Positions 47,804 through 61,298 of a stretch of 64,000 nucleotides of DNA are shown here, piece after piece. Location of the stretch: NCBI GenBank assembly GCA_013398175.1, contig VZRZ01008247.1, positions 220,545 to 284,544 on the forward strand. The letters are read 5' to 3'. The notes under the pieces were generated by a model. That model was not told the origin of the DNA. It did no database searches and saw only the letters and a list, made by a program, of their open reading frames with translations. The DNA is from Climacteris rufus (lineage: Eukaryota; Chordata; Aves; Passeriformes; Climacteridae). Position 1 is the stretch's first letter. Every line of letters begins with the position of its first letter. The position numbers and the translations under genes are program-made.

Positions 47804-50800
47804 TTTTTTTAATTCATGTGTAGATTGTATTTGCAAAATCTCACCTTGAGATTGTTTCTTTACGGCTTAGACCTTAAGTGATTTTGAAGTTCTTTAAAGC
47901 AACAACTAAACTCTCTGCATAAGCAAATAAAGTATGAATCAGCTGTTTAATTCCCCAGGATAAAAATTAAAGCCACAGGAAGAAATATACTAAATGAACA
48001 GCTTTATGGTCTTGTTAGCTACAAAGTATAGCGAATTAGAGAAAACATTCTGAATTTAAACTTGTTGGAATGAGAAATTATTATTCACCAAGGCACAGTA
48101 TGGCTGTGCATGCACGCTGCCAGTATTTAAGATGCCAAGTTGACTCTTGAATAGGTTGTGCAACTACTGGAGGAGGAGAGAGAGAGTCTGAAGACGACAA
48201 ATACTGCTGGCTTCCACGAGCTTAACTTCTTTCAGCCATTTTTACATGTTTAAGGAAACATGAATTGCAAAGAGAGTGAAAGGAAAATGGCACTGCTGCA
48301 AGCTTTTCTGTAGAAACCTTGGAACAATTTCATTTACATCTTCTAAAATACCATAGGATGTGTTCTTAGTCTTCGTGACAAGGTTCTGCCTTTTCAGCAA
48401 CTTACCTTCTTCCAGCTATGAGTGCTACCATTTGGTCAGTATTTATCATTGTGCATTAGGTGCTCTATCAAAATCTTTCAAATGAAGTGTCTTCCAAAGG
48501 AATGTGCTAAGAGGTATGAATGAAAATTTGAGAAATATCAGACAGGGAAAGACTTATTTATATTCAGACCATGGTTTCCATAAATGCAGCATCTTGGTAC
48601 AGCTTGCATACTTCTGACTTGACAACATAGTGCTCTGGAGCTTGGTTGTAGAGATGAAGGGAAGGAACGGTGTTTCCAGAGGGAATTGTAGCACATCCAG
48701 CTTTGGTGGTAGAACACTCTGTTCAACCCTTTGAACTGAATTGTTGTAACTTTTAGACAGTTACATCTCCTGTCCCTGTTGAAGGGTACAGTAATCACAG
48801 AGGAAGATTGAAAGAGAGGAACCTTATCAAGGTTTTTTGCATAGCTTTGCAACAGGTTAAACACAACTTTTTGGCAAGGATCAGATGCTGATAATTTAAG
48901 GGGTAGTTACAAAATATTTGTCAAAAATTGTTCTCATATCCAACTGTCTTAATATAATGATCAAATAATTTAAAATGTACACCAAAAAAAAATAGTTGCA
49001 GTATTCAAAACTTCTTTCTTATAAAATTACTTAGGAGAGAGAAAAAAAAAGATCCCTTATGGAAAACTTAAAGGCATTGTTCCTCTAGGTGCTGTACATT
49101 TGAGTTCTTGAAGAGGAGATAAAGTCACAGCTCTTCATTTACAAATATTTTTACAACTACTGAATAACTGTTTTGAAGCCATTACGGTTGATGCCCTATC
49201 TCATGACAAGTCCTCACTGCTGCTTTCTGCTGCAAATGAGCGCAATATCAGAGACCTTTTTCTACTTAGGTTTCTCTCCTTCTCATGAGTTTACCAATGA
49301 TTTGGGTCATTCTCTGTGCCCAGTGATTTTGTGGTAACTCGTAGGTTTAGAGTCCTCCAAAATGATATATGTAATATATTTATGAAAATTCTTCACTGGT
49401 AAAATATGTTGGCTTAGCCCAAAACCAACACTAGCACATCTGGGGTGTCTATATTTTCTGGCATCACGTTCCAGTACAGCCACATAGTAGTTAAATATCT
49501 AGCTGATATCATAGCCAGTCTGAATAGCTGTTTTATCAGATGTTAAATAACAGGAAAACATAAAAATAGCAATGACAAGCTCTGCTTTATATGATAACCT
49601 CAGAATGCATCACACAGCATTCTTAGCTCATACTGCTGTTTGAAATAACATTCACATTTATGTGGTAGTGAAGTCACTTAACTGATAGCAACGGAATCCT
49701 AATAAATGATTTCTGTGAATTCCCTGAGATGCTATGGTGTTGAATATAGTCATTCCTGAAGGAAGCTGTGATGGAGGTGGATGGTATGCTGGTGGGGTGA
49801 TCTTTTTTTCAGCCAGTGACCAAGAGATTGTGCTACATCTGACAATGCCAAGTCAGGGGCTGTGGTTTCTTTTGCCCTCATATTTCTCACTTAAATCTGG
49901 GTCTCATGATCCATGTCTAAGTTGCTACTCATCACAGCCAATCTAATTGTTATCCTCCTTATCACTGACACTGGTACAGTTGAATGAGATTAATCACAGG
50001 TCATTTAATCAAACCAGACCCTCTAATTTCTGTTTGTATTTTGGTATTTTTGATAAGAATTATCTGCATTAGTTCACTAGTCCACCACTGTGTCCTGTCC
50101 ATTTGCAGCAGACATAGCATCCCACAGTGCCCAATGTCTCTGGACAGCAAATTATTCAGTTTTGTCATGATTCTGCCACTTCCTTTTCATGTAAATCTTC
50201 TGTACCTCCATCTACCACCTGTGGAACAGGGTTAATTAAATCTGCCTCATGCACTGAGGCTGCTGGGTAAGGCTTAATTCCCTGGGTGTGTCTCTACTGC
50301 TGCATTATTTTGGATGAGGCTTTTGAAGTGGACTTCTTCATCTCCTCTGATTACCACACTTTGGTTCATCTTGGAGCATGTCACACCCATAAGCCACTTG
50401 GGTCCTTCTTTGTCCTCAGCTGGAAGACACAGCTCCACATCCGATGCTGTCCAATCAACAGGAATGGAATAAACTTAGTCCAAACTGAAACCTTCAAAAT
50501 ATTTGGCATAAGGGATATTGAGTATCTGGTACTGTTTTGCTCTGCAGGTCCATTCCTATTGTGCCACAGCATATAATGAATGCATAGATATTATTATAAC
50601 TGGTGGTTGTCTTTGTGATTCTTGGATAAAGAGAACACCAAAAGTAAGAGATTTTGTGTGCATTTTAGAGAATAAATACAGTCTTTGTGTTTTAATCACA
50701 AACTTTGGCTTTATTTTACTGTACTATTTTAGTGGGAGATTCCACAGTTTATTTAAGAAAGTTTACCTTAGAAGATCTAATAGCAAATGGAACCTGTTTC

Positions 50801-52649
50801 TGCACTTATGTAAATAAAATCCATTCATGCTGAGCTCATTCTAGTCCATGGACATTAACCAGAAATGTTTATTTTTTTATACCTGGCAAATTTCCCTGAA
50901 ATTTTCGTTTTGAATAGATGTAGAAGACTAACATCAATAGTTTATTTTGATATTCACTATATACACATCCTCAGATACTAAGCTATACTTTGGGGTTACA
51001 GTAAACTTAGTTCTAAAGACTTCGTACTCCAAAGCAGTATTCCCCTTACCCACCATATGCTTGAAATGAAAATATAAATGCCAGCAGAAGAACTCTCATA
51101 TATGTCATTCCCTTGCAGCACTTCTGTGTTTTACAGCAGGCCATTTTTACTGATGCTGTCTTGTGGTTGATTCTTATTACACTTTCATATCTTTTACTCT
51201 GATACAATTCTGATTGTCTCTGCAGTAATACTTTCAATATAAAGGAGCATATGAATAATGAGGCCTAGAGAAATAATTTTTATTGCTTGCTCAAGTCTCT
51301 GGTTTTTCTTTTGTCCTGTACAAACTTGGTTTTTCTCTAGTCAATAGTGTCATCACTATTGACAACACTACAGGAACCCCTGGCTTTCTGAGTGGTGGCA
51401 AAGTATGACTCAGTTTTGTGTGCATTAGTTTATAGGCCAGCTATGCTCAGTTAGCTCTCATACTGATAAAAGTGTCTCCGTGTCTCTTAGCCAGTAGGAG
51501 GTGCTGAGGAATGATGCAACAAATACCTTTTCACTGAGATAGTCAGGTTCCCTCTGTGCTCAATACAAAGATTTTTGCTAACTTGTGAGCTGGGTCTAAG
51601 AATTGTCACATCAAAATGAGGATTTTAGTTCTATTTTTAGGATGGCATTGTATGTTTGGCTAGAGCAGGGACATTCTTCTTTTGCTCTTGTTTTAATTAA
51701 ATAACCTTTAAGACAAGTGAGCGGGAACATTCAACCCAAAGCAATGCTTTATGTTACTCCAAGAGACAGCAGTGTGAATGCATCACATTTATGAAAGACT
51801 TGGCTCTTCTCAAGGGATAAATGACAATATATTGCAATGAGGAGGAATAACCAATAAAGAAATATTGCTAATCCTTAAACTAACTAGCAAGATAAACTGC
51901 AATTACAGCTTCAGACAATACATTATGTTAAGCAGTGGTCAAAGAAAATAAAAAAAGAGTAAGGAAAATATATTAGGATTTTCTTTTTGTCATGTAGGTG
52001 ACTAGTGGTTATCATACACATCCCTAAAAATTCTCCTTCATATCTGTTAGAATTAGTGCTAACATAACTAAAATGACTGTGGAACCCTTGAAACAGGAAT
52101 CCTCTTCTCACTCCACTGTTTGCAGCTGCAAGTTTCAATGTATTGACTGAGTAAATATCTTCACTACTCTTCTAGGAAACTATTATTAAAGGCTGGAAAA
52201 TACATATTATTTCACATGCCACTGTATTCCTTCAATTTCTTTGCGGTTTCAGTTCTCAGTGTGTGATACGGACACCTTTCTTCCAGTAATGTCAATGAAA
52301 CCAGATAACCACTGAACACAAACACTTTACTAACAAGAACAGGCAGGCATATGCACTTTGCAATACTTAATCAGCTAGCCCAAAGCAATCACTGATCCAG
52401 CAATAAGTATTTTAAACAAAATATGGAATACCATGGAAGACACCTGGGTGAGAGAATATCTACTGTAATTCCCATCCGTAAAAATGGAAGCCTAACAAAT
52501 TATAAATGCCTAGAAAGATAATCCTGTTACCAAATAAGTCCTACAATGCTACAGTGTATCATCACTTTGAACACTTTTGCAGTGATAAAATAGTGTTGAA
52601 TGGATTTATCAGAAACAAATCCATTTCATTTTTCTTTGACAGATTAATT

Positions 52650-53148
52650 GGCCAAGGAAATAAGGATGAAGAGTAGACTTGTTAGATCTTGATTTTAAGG
52701 AGGCTTTCCACACAGTCTTACATGCTTTACTCAAGAGGAAACTGGAAAATGCAGTGCAGGTGAGTTCACCATAACATACGTGTGGACAGATGTCAATTGT
52801 TGGTCTAGTTCTAATCATTATTTTTATGAGTGACTTGAAATATGAAGCAGCAGATCTTCAAGTTACACCAGTAGATAGGAAGTGCCAGCAAGTGCCAGCA
52901 CTTTGGGGGACTGTGCTACAGCCTGGAGAGAGAATCTGATGTGAGTGGTACAAATTCTGGAAAAATAACAATTGTAGTTTGCCATAGATATCAACTGCAT
53001 GACTACAAAATGGGGAATATTTATGTGGGCTGTAGGACAGAAAAGAAACCTGAAGACTATACAGCCCCTAAGCCAAGTAAGAGTGAGCTGCACCATATGG
53101 CTGAGGAAAAATGAATCTCACTGTAGAGCATTCTAGTAAGAGGGCTTT
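52650..53148 (+). repeat. Old CR1 LINE fragment, left part
   Basis: Decayed reverse-transcriptase sequence on the plus strand. At 52685 the frame reads DLDFKEAFHTVLHALL, equivalent to the CR1 motif LDFxKAFDTVxHxxLL. Further on, an IIFMSDLK-like piece matches the INDLD block. Many stops and frameshifts. The left limit is approximate. The element is interrupted by the LTR at 53149 and resumes at 53782. Confidence 0.6.
53143..53148. repeat. Target-site duplication, left
   Basis: GGCTTT directly abuts the LTR terminal TG and is repeated exactly at 53776-53781. Confidence 0.8.
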
Positions 53149-53775
53149 TGCCGCGGTTCTGGCCAAAGCTTCCGGCCACTGACACTGCACATCTTCTCTT
53201 TGTGAGTTCTTTTAACAGACACTTGAGATAAGACACAGTAGAAATACTTCAGAGTTTCTTCAGTCTCAAAATGTTTATTAAGTGTTATCTATAACTTGGC
53301 GGCACAGAAAAGTGCTGTGTTGTTAATTACAAGGTGAAAATGGCCTCGAGCACCTCTCGTCCCGATTATTTATACACCAGATTGTCCAATTAGGGAGATG
53401 TTGAGTAGGATATTTTCAATAAAAACCCAATAATCAGGTTTTTTTATCCCGCATTGTGGAACTTTAGAACCAATGGCAGAAAACACAAGTTTTTGGAGAA
53501 GAAAGGGGAAGTAGCAAAGGTAAAAAGGAAGTTATAAAACAACACCTAAACCCTCCATTTTGGACACTAGTATTACCATATTTCATAAACCAAATGTCTA
53601 CACTTCTACCTAATTCACCTAGTGACACAACCTTAACTATACAGCATTAATTTCAAAGTTATCACACTACAGGGGAAATCTTTTTCAGGGTTTAAGATCA
53701 AATGAGGCTTATTTCTGGGGACCATAACTTGTTAAAGCAGAAACAGTGAAATTCTCAGAATTCAGGGTTCCAACA
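53149..53775 (-). mobile_element. Solo LTR of an endogenous retrovirus
   Basis: A 627 bp element begins TGCCGCGGTTCTGG and ends GGTTCCAACA on the plus strand, so the minus-strand LTR opens TGTTGGAACC and closes in CA. It is flanked by identical 6 bp GGCTTT. On the minus strand a TATA box (TGTATAAAT, 53368-53376) precedes an AATAAA (53274-53279) by about 90 nt, giving U3, a short R and U5 in order. No internal viral genes or second LTR are present, so it is a recombined solo LTR. A 6 bp duplication is typical of ERVK/class II-like elements. It inserted into an older CR1. Confidence 0.9.
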
Positions 53776-53781
53776 GGCTTT
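53776..53781. repeat. Target-site duplication, right
   Basis: GGCTTT, an exact copy of 53143-53148, immediately follows the LTR terminal CA. Confidence 0.8.
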
Positions 53782-54010
53782 ATATAAGATGCTCTGTTGT
53801 ATTCTGATGGCACTGGGGAGACTCAGTTTGAGTACTTTGTCCTGTTTTGGGCACCACACTTTAAAATTATATATATATATAAACAAACTGGAGAACGTTC
53901 AGAGGAGGAGAATGATAAGTGGTATGGAAAACATTCTGCATGAGGAAAAGCCAAGAGAACTGGTTCTGTTTAGTCTATAAAGAGACGATGAGAACAATGG
54001 ATAGCAGCTT
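53782..54010 (+). repeat. Old CR1 LINE fragment, right part
   Basis: Continues the element interrupted by the LTR. TTTTGGGCACCACACTTTAA near 53846 corresponds to the CR1 FWAPxxK block, followed by CAGAGGAGGAGAATGAT and a 'ctataaagagacgatgag' stretch. A (TA)n run at about 53868-53880 lies inside it. No intact frame. Confidence 0.75.
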
Positions 54011-56966
54011 TCCTGTATGCAGAGCTAGCTGTTCACCATGTCCACAATAGGCAGATGAGGAGGTGTTAATTTAATTTGCAGCAAAAACTTTGCTGCAGTA
54101 TTGAGAAAAAGTTGTAAATTGAAAGACAGTGATGTGGTAGAGTAGGTCTCCAACAGAGCTTATGAAATCCACTGCACAGGACAATCTCATGCAGGGGTGA
54201 GGTGTCTCTCCAGCACAGTCCAAGGGACTGAGGAAGTCTGAAAGCAGGGAAAGAGAACATTTGTGTGATAGCATGTTCATGTTTTCTGTCATTCAGCTTT
54301 CTTACAACAAAAGAAATTCCCACTGGGTTTCAACATATAAAGTAGAGTTTCACTATTTCTCTAATCTCTAAGGATATTTATTTACCCAGTTTCCATTATT
54401 TCAGTGTCCTCTCTTCTTGCTTACACTGCTACCTAAATTTCATAGCAACATGTATGTTACTGTCACTGTTTCATTTGGGATTTATTGCTCACACTCCCAT
54501 TTTACGTAATGTGAAAAATCATTCCCATATTTAAGAGTATGAAATATACTGATAACAGTTTAAAATGAAAATATTGACATTAGTTTGGCTATGATAATGT
54601 GAGTAAATATTTAGCTGACTATTTAGTAGCTGAGTAGTTAAGAAAAACTGTACAATCCAAAACCAAATATATAACCAGAAAATTCAGTTCCCTTCACTCC
54701 TTTCCTGGCTCCAGAACAAGGCACTAGCACAAAGGCAAAGACTTAGCTGCTTTCCACATGCCTGGACATGCCAGTGTCTCAACTCATCTTACTTCAAATG
54801 CCACTTTAAAATACATCTGTGCTGTAATGCATAAAAGGAACCTGCTGTGCAATAACATCTTATGTAAATTGTGACTTGTGGTTGTTGCTACAGCTCCACT
54901 AAGCATTACAAGCACATTTCACCCCTACACTTTAACTGGCCGCTGCTTGTCTTAAACACCCGCTTTGTGTTTGAGATTTCAAACTTTTCAGGTCAGAGTT
55001 TACCTGAGGTCTGCACAGTGCCTCACACACCTCCCTCCTTCCTATCATTCCCCTTTGTACTCCAAGCACTATCCACACTATCTACTTTAGCTCTACAAAT
55101 CCAAGCTATGTCTAAGCTCTTCTTTGTAACACCTTTAAGTCATCAGTTCTGCATTATCCTCTGGGACCTTTATTAAACCGCCACTAACCTTTATACTACA
55201 ACATTAATTTCCCATCCTTTGACTAAAGGAATGCAGCCCTGCTCCTGTTATTCCAAGAGGTTTCTACAGTGCTTATTTACCTGTTCCTATGGCTCTCTCC
55301 CTCTGTCTGCTCTTCTACTGACTCCTCCTTCACCACGACATTAAATGAACTACCCCTTGCCCTTCTGAGGCTGTTTCATGGCTTGCTGCCATCCTTCCAA
55401 ACAGCCAGTTCTGTTCTCTCTCTTGGACAGCTTTCATTACCCATATCCTAGATTTTCAGACATGTACTTGCACATTCCCAGGTTTCTCAGCAGAGTAGGC
55501 AAAATCAAATTTTGCTGCCCCAGCAGGTTGACTGCCGGTGTGCTGGCACTGTTGATAATGCTTTTTAATAGTTTCTTCTACTCTCTTTTGGACTGTCTGT
55601 CCATATCAATCTCCTCTATCTCTTTTACCACTCCCTTCCGCCCTCCCAACCCACTTCTAGGTTAGAAATTTATTGGTGAAGAAGCCATTTATTTGGCCAG
55701 CACAAGAAAGTCTTGGTCAATGACTAGAACTCAGAGATAAGTCATTCAGCCTTCATTAGCATTTTCCATTGCAACACAGGTTTTTTAACAGGATCACAAA
55801 GTTACTTCCAAACCTCTGATCATTAGGCATTTCTTAATTTTCTTCTAAAATTGACAGATCCAGTTCAGTTTTGCTTATCAGTTCAGTCACTCCAAATCTA
55901 CACCTTTTAAGCACTGCATAAGATTTTCTATTTTTCTTTTTCTTTGCTGATTATTTTGTCTTCTTCAGCAGATGATCCTTGAATCATAGTTTATCTTCCT
56001 TGGTCATTTTACAATTCCAGATTATATTGCCAACATTTTTCAGCCCTATAAATCACATAATCAGTCACTATTTTTAATCCTGAAGAGTACTATATGCTCA
56101 CAGGAGTTGTCCACCTCTTTGATAGAGAACCTCATCGGAGTCTGTGGTGACCTCTAATGGTTGTAAAAACCTTGTACCTGGAGCAAGAACACAGAGATTT
56201 CTGGCTTTCCTATCTTTCTCTTCATCTACAGAGAGCACTTTTACTCTAAATGGATGCATCTGTCATTAGAATGAATCCAATATGCCTTTTACTGTTCCTT
56301 ATCTTGTTCAAGTATTATTTGAATACCCTGGAGAAAAAAACATGAAACATCTAGAAGGTCAGCAGCATGCAGGTACCCTCAGCCATGCATCTTTTTTGGT
56401 CCCACTGTTGATAATACAGAGACCTAAACACCTGGCTGAAATTAGCATGTTCATAAAGGTCAACTGGCTGAAACTCACAGAGACCAAAACAGAAGGAATA
56501 GTTTCAGGAAATGGAAAATATTTGGCAGACTTAACCACAGCATTTCTCACCACGGGGAGTTCTGCTCTGTCAAATAGTCAGCTGTAGCTATCACCTTTAT
56601 GGATTTGAGAAGCCTGTTGGTTTTTTTTAGTGAGCGGCAGAAGTGTTAGAGCTACATATCTGGCAACTTGGTCACAGTGATTTCCCTGTTTATGGGACTC
56701 CCAGCAACTTTCAGCATATTTACTGCAGCATATTGTGCTTAGGAAGAAGTTATATCCACCCTGGAAAGAGTCGCACTACAGCATTTGTGCCTGCAGCAAG
56801 ACTGGAACACCGCTCTGCTTGTTTTGCCGGATGACTGCTGTATGACAATGTGCTTTGAAGTCCCACTTCTCCATCTGGAATGAAGCATCTTCAGCAAAGG
56901 TGTACCTGCTATGTGCAACACAGCATGTAAGCTGTTAATAAGGGTTCTTAGTAAGAACTCTTTTAA
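54011..56966. other. Intergenic, with a pyrimidine-rich block
   Basis: No identified gene. From about 54871 to 55670 the plus strand is strikingly rich in C and T and poor in G, with runs such as CCTCCCTCCTTCC. Plus-strand frames there are long but show only Leu/Ser-rich translation of that bias. Confidence 0.45.
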
Positions 56967-56972
56967 TTTATT
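56967..56972 (-). terminator. Poly(A) signal of candidate minus-strand gene
   Basis: AATAAA on the minus strand, about 350 nt past the stop codon at 57323. Relevant only if that exon chain is real. Confidence 0.2.
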
Positions 56973-57322
56973 AAAATATAACTATGCATACAGGCAGTGG
57001 CAATGAAAAGGAGGACCAGGCAGAAACTGCAGTTGTCATTATACCACTATGGCACACAGATGAAAAAAACCCCAACCAAACCAGAAGTCAGAAAAGAGCA
57101 TACTTGGTGAGTCACACTCATGGTTTGTGGCTAGGACAGAAAATGAAAATTATCGTTACCTTATACAAGGTTGGACTTCATGGGAAATCATAAGGATTGC
57201 TTTGGAATTATGAAACTGTGGAACTTGTTGGTATTTGGCCAAGTCCCAAAACCCCTTGTTCAAATTTCACTGTCTAAAGGCCAGTTTGATTGAGGAACAA
57301 GGCTAAATCCAAATGACTTGGG

Positions 57323-57364
57323 TTAGGATTTGTCTTCTTCTGGCTTCTTGATCATCTTGCCATT
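57323..57364 (-). CDS. Candidate terminal exon of unknown gene (exon 3)
   Basis: Minus strand. A strong acceptor (long T tract ending CTACAG) opens NGKMIKKPEEDKS followed by TAA. The frame begins exactly on a codon boundary, as exon 2 (60704-60766) requires. The lysine/glutamate-rich end has no family I recognise. It is short, so the support is the splice signals plus phase agreement. Confidence 0.22.
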   Translation of the reverse strand, partial: NGKMIKKPEEDKS

Positions 57365-60300
57365 CTGTAGAAAAAAAAAAATTGAAGCATATGAACCCTT
57401 TCTTGAGAAAAATAAAGATTTTTCTTCTGCCCTTGCTTTTTGCTCAAAAACAGAGAAGAGTTGTTAAGCTTGGTAAAAAATCATCATTCATTGTTGGATA
57501 AGCACTGCAAAATATATCTGCAATGTTTTCCTCAGTTGTCAAGACCTGTCAGGCATTTATCTATTTAGTTGCTACTTGGACTCAGTTTTGAGATCTCAAA
57601 AATCCCAGGTCCAATCTCTTGGCTCAAAAGAAGACTGCTTTAAGAAAATAAGATTAGTAATCCCCTATGATTTTTTAGAAAGAGCCACGATATGCGCATT
57701 AAATGAGAGGTCTCATCTTCTATCCTTTTCAAGACCACTTTTCCTAAGTATTCTAACGATCCAGTTTTACTGGCAAAAAAGTTACTGGAAAACAACTTCA
57801 CTGGTGGCAGTTTCAATATATATTTTCAGTTCTGGAAAACGTTTCAAACAGCAATTTGAACTGTACAGGAAATCCACAGATGTGAGTGTGAGCTAAAAAT
57901 GGCACTGCTTGGGATAGTGGTTTGCTGCAGAAGCACTGGGCAGATAGATGATTTCATACTCAGTGTAATGAAAAAAAGGGGAAAAAAGCTTTGAAGAAAC
58001 AGCAAAAGAGTCAGAGAATAAAAGAGGGCATGATTTTTTTATGTTTTACTCTAGTGCAGAAACAAAAGAAAATTGTAAAGGACTTGAAGGTAATGAGGGT
58101 TTTTTTTAATGACAGAAACCAATTAAAAAGCCATCTCTAGACCATTTTAAAAGAAGGTTTGTCATTAAAAGCAACTGTAAATAACATTTGAGCTGTAAAA
58201 ATTGTAGGGAAAAGGCTCATTACTGCATGACTAGACACTTTTCACTTATGGCATGTCAGGAAAAAAATTCAGAAAATTAAAAGACTAAGGGTAAGAAATA
58301 TGACAAACAAGTAGTAATTGAGGTAATGTGGCTCTCTACATGAAAAGTGTTCATCGTTTGATTCATATGTGGAAACTCCTAAGAAGCCCAATTTTGTGAA
58401 AATGTGGATTTCTCAAAGACATCAGCAGAATTGAAGAGTTCAAGGACTTCACTTTGTGTGCAGACTGGAGTTTCTCCGTATGAGATAGAACAGGAACTAT
58501 GTTGATTCACTAGTCCACTAGGAGAGAACTATAGAGAAATGTTCTGAATCTAAATGATTCAAGGACCAAACACAGATTTAGAGATAGGAGTGACAAAAGC
58601 TTTTATCAGAAAAAAAATCTGATGTTTTAAAGGCTGAAAAATATCAAGCATTAGGATTAATGGAAAAGTGAACATTGCTAGATGCTAAGAAGGTCAACTT
58701 TGCAAAGAATACTGGAACAATAACAAAAATTATTTTTTCAGGTATATAAAGAACAAGGAAAGAAGAGGCTTATCATTAAATATGTGGGGGTTATTAGTAA
58801 GCCAAGGCAGGTAACATAGGTTTGGCCCTTAAAGTAATTGAATAATTTACCTCTGAGTGTGGTGGGAAGGATAATGTTGGGCATGAAGGCTGGGGTGGGG
58901 GAGTTAATTAAAGTAGAGTACAGAGGTGCAGAGCAAAAGATGTGGAAGACTTGGTTTGTCCAGAGCCTCCACGAAGGTCAAAAAATGTTACAGAGCAAAT
59001 AGCTCTCTGTCTTCAGTAGAGCAACTGAGACTGATAGTATTTTAAGAACACCTTCACACCACTGATTTCAGCCATGTCAGGCACTGCTGAAGTCATGATC
59101 TGCCATCGGGCTGTTGCCTAGTGGAAGGTGTTTGGTGCTCCTCATCCCAATGCTCTCCTACAAGTGTACAGTTTTCAAAAACACCTTTTCCACTGGCATC
59201 CTCCCTGGTGCCTTGGGTGAGCCTGAAAGTTGGAGTCATGTGTAACTAGTCCTTGAAACATTAAAAGAAAACACCTGCTTGCAGCTTGCTATTTGTATTT
59301 CTCCAAATAGTCAGAATAGCAGGAAACTGTGAACTGTAAATGTACAAGCTTATTAGAATTGCATGTTTTAATAGTTTCCTTTAAAAGGATTTATTCAAGA
59401 GCTATTTTAGAAGGAGGAATCTGCACTTAAAATGCCTTAAAGCAACCATGCAACAAAATACTGAAGAAATATTAAAAAGAATAGCAAGTACAGTGAAGTA
59501 ATTTTAACAAGGAATAGAAACAATTAAGATGAAATAAATATAAGCAAAGTTAAAAAGAATTATGGCATAAAACACACACATGAATGCTATGATTAATGTA
59601 AAGGGAGATTGCATATTCTATTATAAATGTTTAGTGCTATTATTTTTAACATTGTGGTTTATATTATGGGTATAATAGCCTTTCAGAAATGGCAGATAAA
59701 TGACAATTTCAAGCTAAGAATTTTTCAACTACTTAAGGAAAGTTTGAATGCCAAGTTTTCTTATGATTTTTATTGCAGTATATTTACATTAAAAGCTACA
59801 GATATATAAACTAGAACAAAGAACCTTTTACTCAGAAATATAATTTGTTTGGAATTCCTAAGGCTCTGCTCTCTTACAGGAATATGCATATATTTAAATG
59901 ACAACAATAAATCTTGAGAATAAAATCTCAATGCTAACGGATTAAGATACAGAATATTTTAACATAACACTTTATTTTGGAAGTTAATTTTATAATTCAA
60001 CTGATGCAAAAAAACTCATGCAAACATTTCTAAGAGCCTATCTGTGAAAAATGCTTTCCTATGATATTATTTATGGTTACAAACAGTATGGTCTGTTTTG
60101 TACATTTTGGTAAACATACATGTTCTCTATTGCTTACTTTTTTTTTGTATTTTTACATTATTATGAATTTTATTTTGTCTCCTTTCAAAACTGGAGCAAA
60201 CTAGTCAATTGCTGATCTGATAAGATACAAAACACATAGAGGTATCATAGAAGATGGGCATGAATTTTTTCAGATTGCTGGAAAATACTTGCAAAAGGAA

Positions 60301-60703
60301 ATAGGCATTTTTGAAGAGCATATTTTCACTGTGAAATTCAAAGCCCAGTTTGGGAGACTTCTTGGATAAAAATATAATCTCTTTCTTAGGGCTATGGAAA
60401 TGTAAAATGAACACCATTGTGATTACAGATACTGTGAAAGACCCAGGTTAAGCTTAATGGCCCCACTGAAGTAATTCAACTTCATAGAGATCTTCAGCTG
60501 GAGCACATTAATATGATCACTGAAATGAATTTTTCTGTGGTATGAATTTTTCATGGACCAGCTGAGTTGTTCTGTTACGGTGGTGCTGCAGGGTGATGAC
60601 ATGAATTCAGAGCAAAGAAGTATTTTACTGAACAACCAAATGAAAATGATAAACTGTTTTATGCATATGCAAGTGTTTGTGTGCTGCCTGCAGTTTAACA
60701 TAC
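57365..60703. other. Putative intron or intergenic, nothing recognised
   Basis: About 3.3 kb of AT-rich sequence with no repeat or gene identified. If the minus-strand exon chain is real, this is its last intron. Confidence 0.35.
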
Positions 60704-60766
60704 CTTCTCAAATTTTTCCTTGTTTCCTTTTTCCATTTTCCAAAAAGTTTCCTTGTAGTACTTGAT
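60704..60766 (-). CDS. Candidate internal exon of unknown gene (exon 2)
   Basis: Minus strand, 63 nt or 21 codons, open throughout. It reads IKYYKETFWKMEKGNKEKF followed by EK. It is bounded by an acceptor CTCCTAACTCCAG and a consensus donor AAG/GTATGT. Both ends fall on codon boundaries (phase 0), compatible with exon 1 at 61261 and exon 3 at 57323. A-rich sequence makes lysine-rich frames likely by chance. No family recognised. Confidence 0.25.
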
Positions 60767-61260
60767 CTGGAGTTAGGAGAGATGCTATCATATGCTGGAA
60801 CTCTCCTGATGTGCTATGAATGATATAATTCACCCCTCCTATGTAAGTTCACTGTGAGGAATAGAAGGCTACTCTGCTTTTGATCAGTTTGTTATGCTGT
60901 TGTCTGAGGCATTACATAAAGCCTCTTGGGCAGAGCAATTAAACTAGTCAAAGCACTCGTCTATGGTTGGTTTGCTGGAAGCACTGTGGCTGCTTGGGGC
61001 CATACACTAGATTTATGATGAGCTAATTCAAATTCGTGCAGCTGCAGGACTTTGTATAACTTGACTTGCTTTATGCTGCCTTATGTGTGGCGCCACTTCT
61101 CTTGGACTGACAGATTAGCTTGGAGGAGGATCTGGTATTGTCTTTCTAGTGTTTTAAATACTTTTTTATATTTGGAAATTGCTGAGCTTACATTAGGATA
61201 AGAATCTAGTAGAATGAAAAAGTAATCAAAATGACAAGCAAAGTTGATAAATTGACCTAC

Positions 61261-61298
61261 TCCATTGGTCATTTTGGTTTCCAAGTATTTATAAGCCT
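61261..61298 (-). CDS. Candidate upstream exon of unknown gene (exon 1)
   Basis: Minus strand, 38 nt. An acceptor ending CTGTCCAG is followed by two bases completing a codon, then AYKYLETKMTNG and a donor GTAGGT. It ends on a codon boundary in phase with the exon at 60704. Any further upstream exons were not found, and could lie beyond the window. This is the weakest of the three links. Confidence 0.15.

Larger units (their letters stand above)
44929..52649. other. Intergenic, nothing firmly recognised
   Basis: About 7.7 kb without an identifiable gene. It contains an A-rich low-complexity tract at about 46278-46317, a fossil repeat at 47297-47395 and an assembly gap at 47769-47803. Confidence 0.45.
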
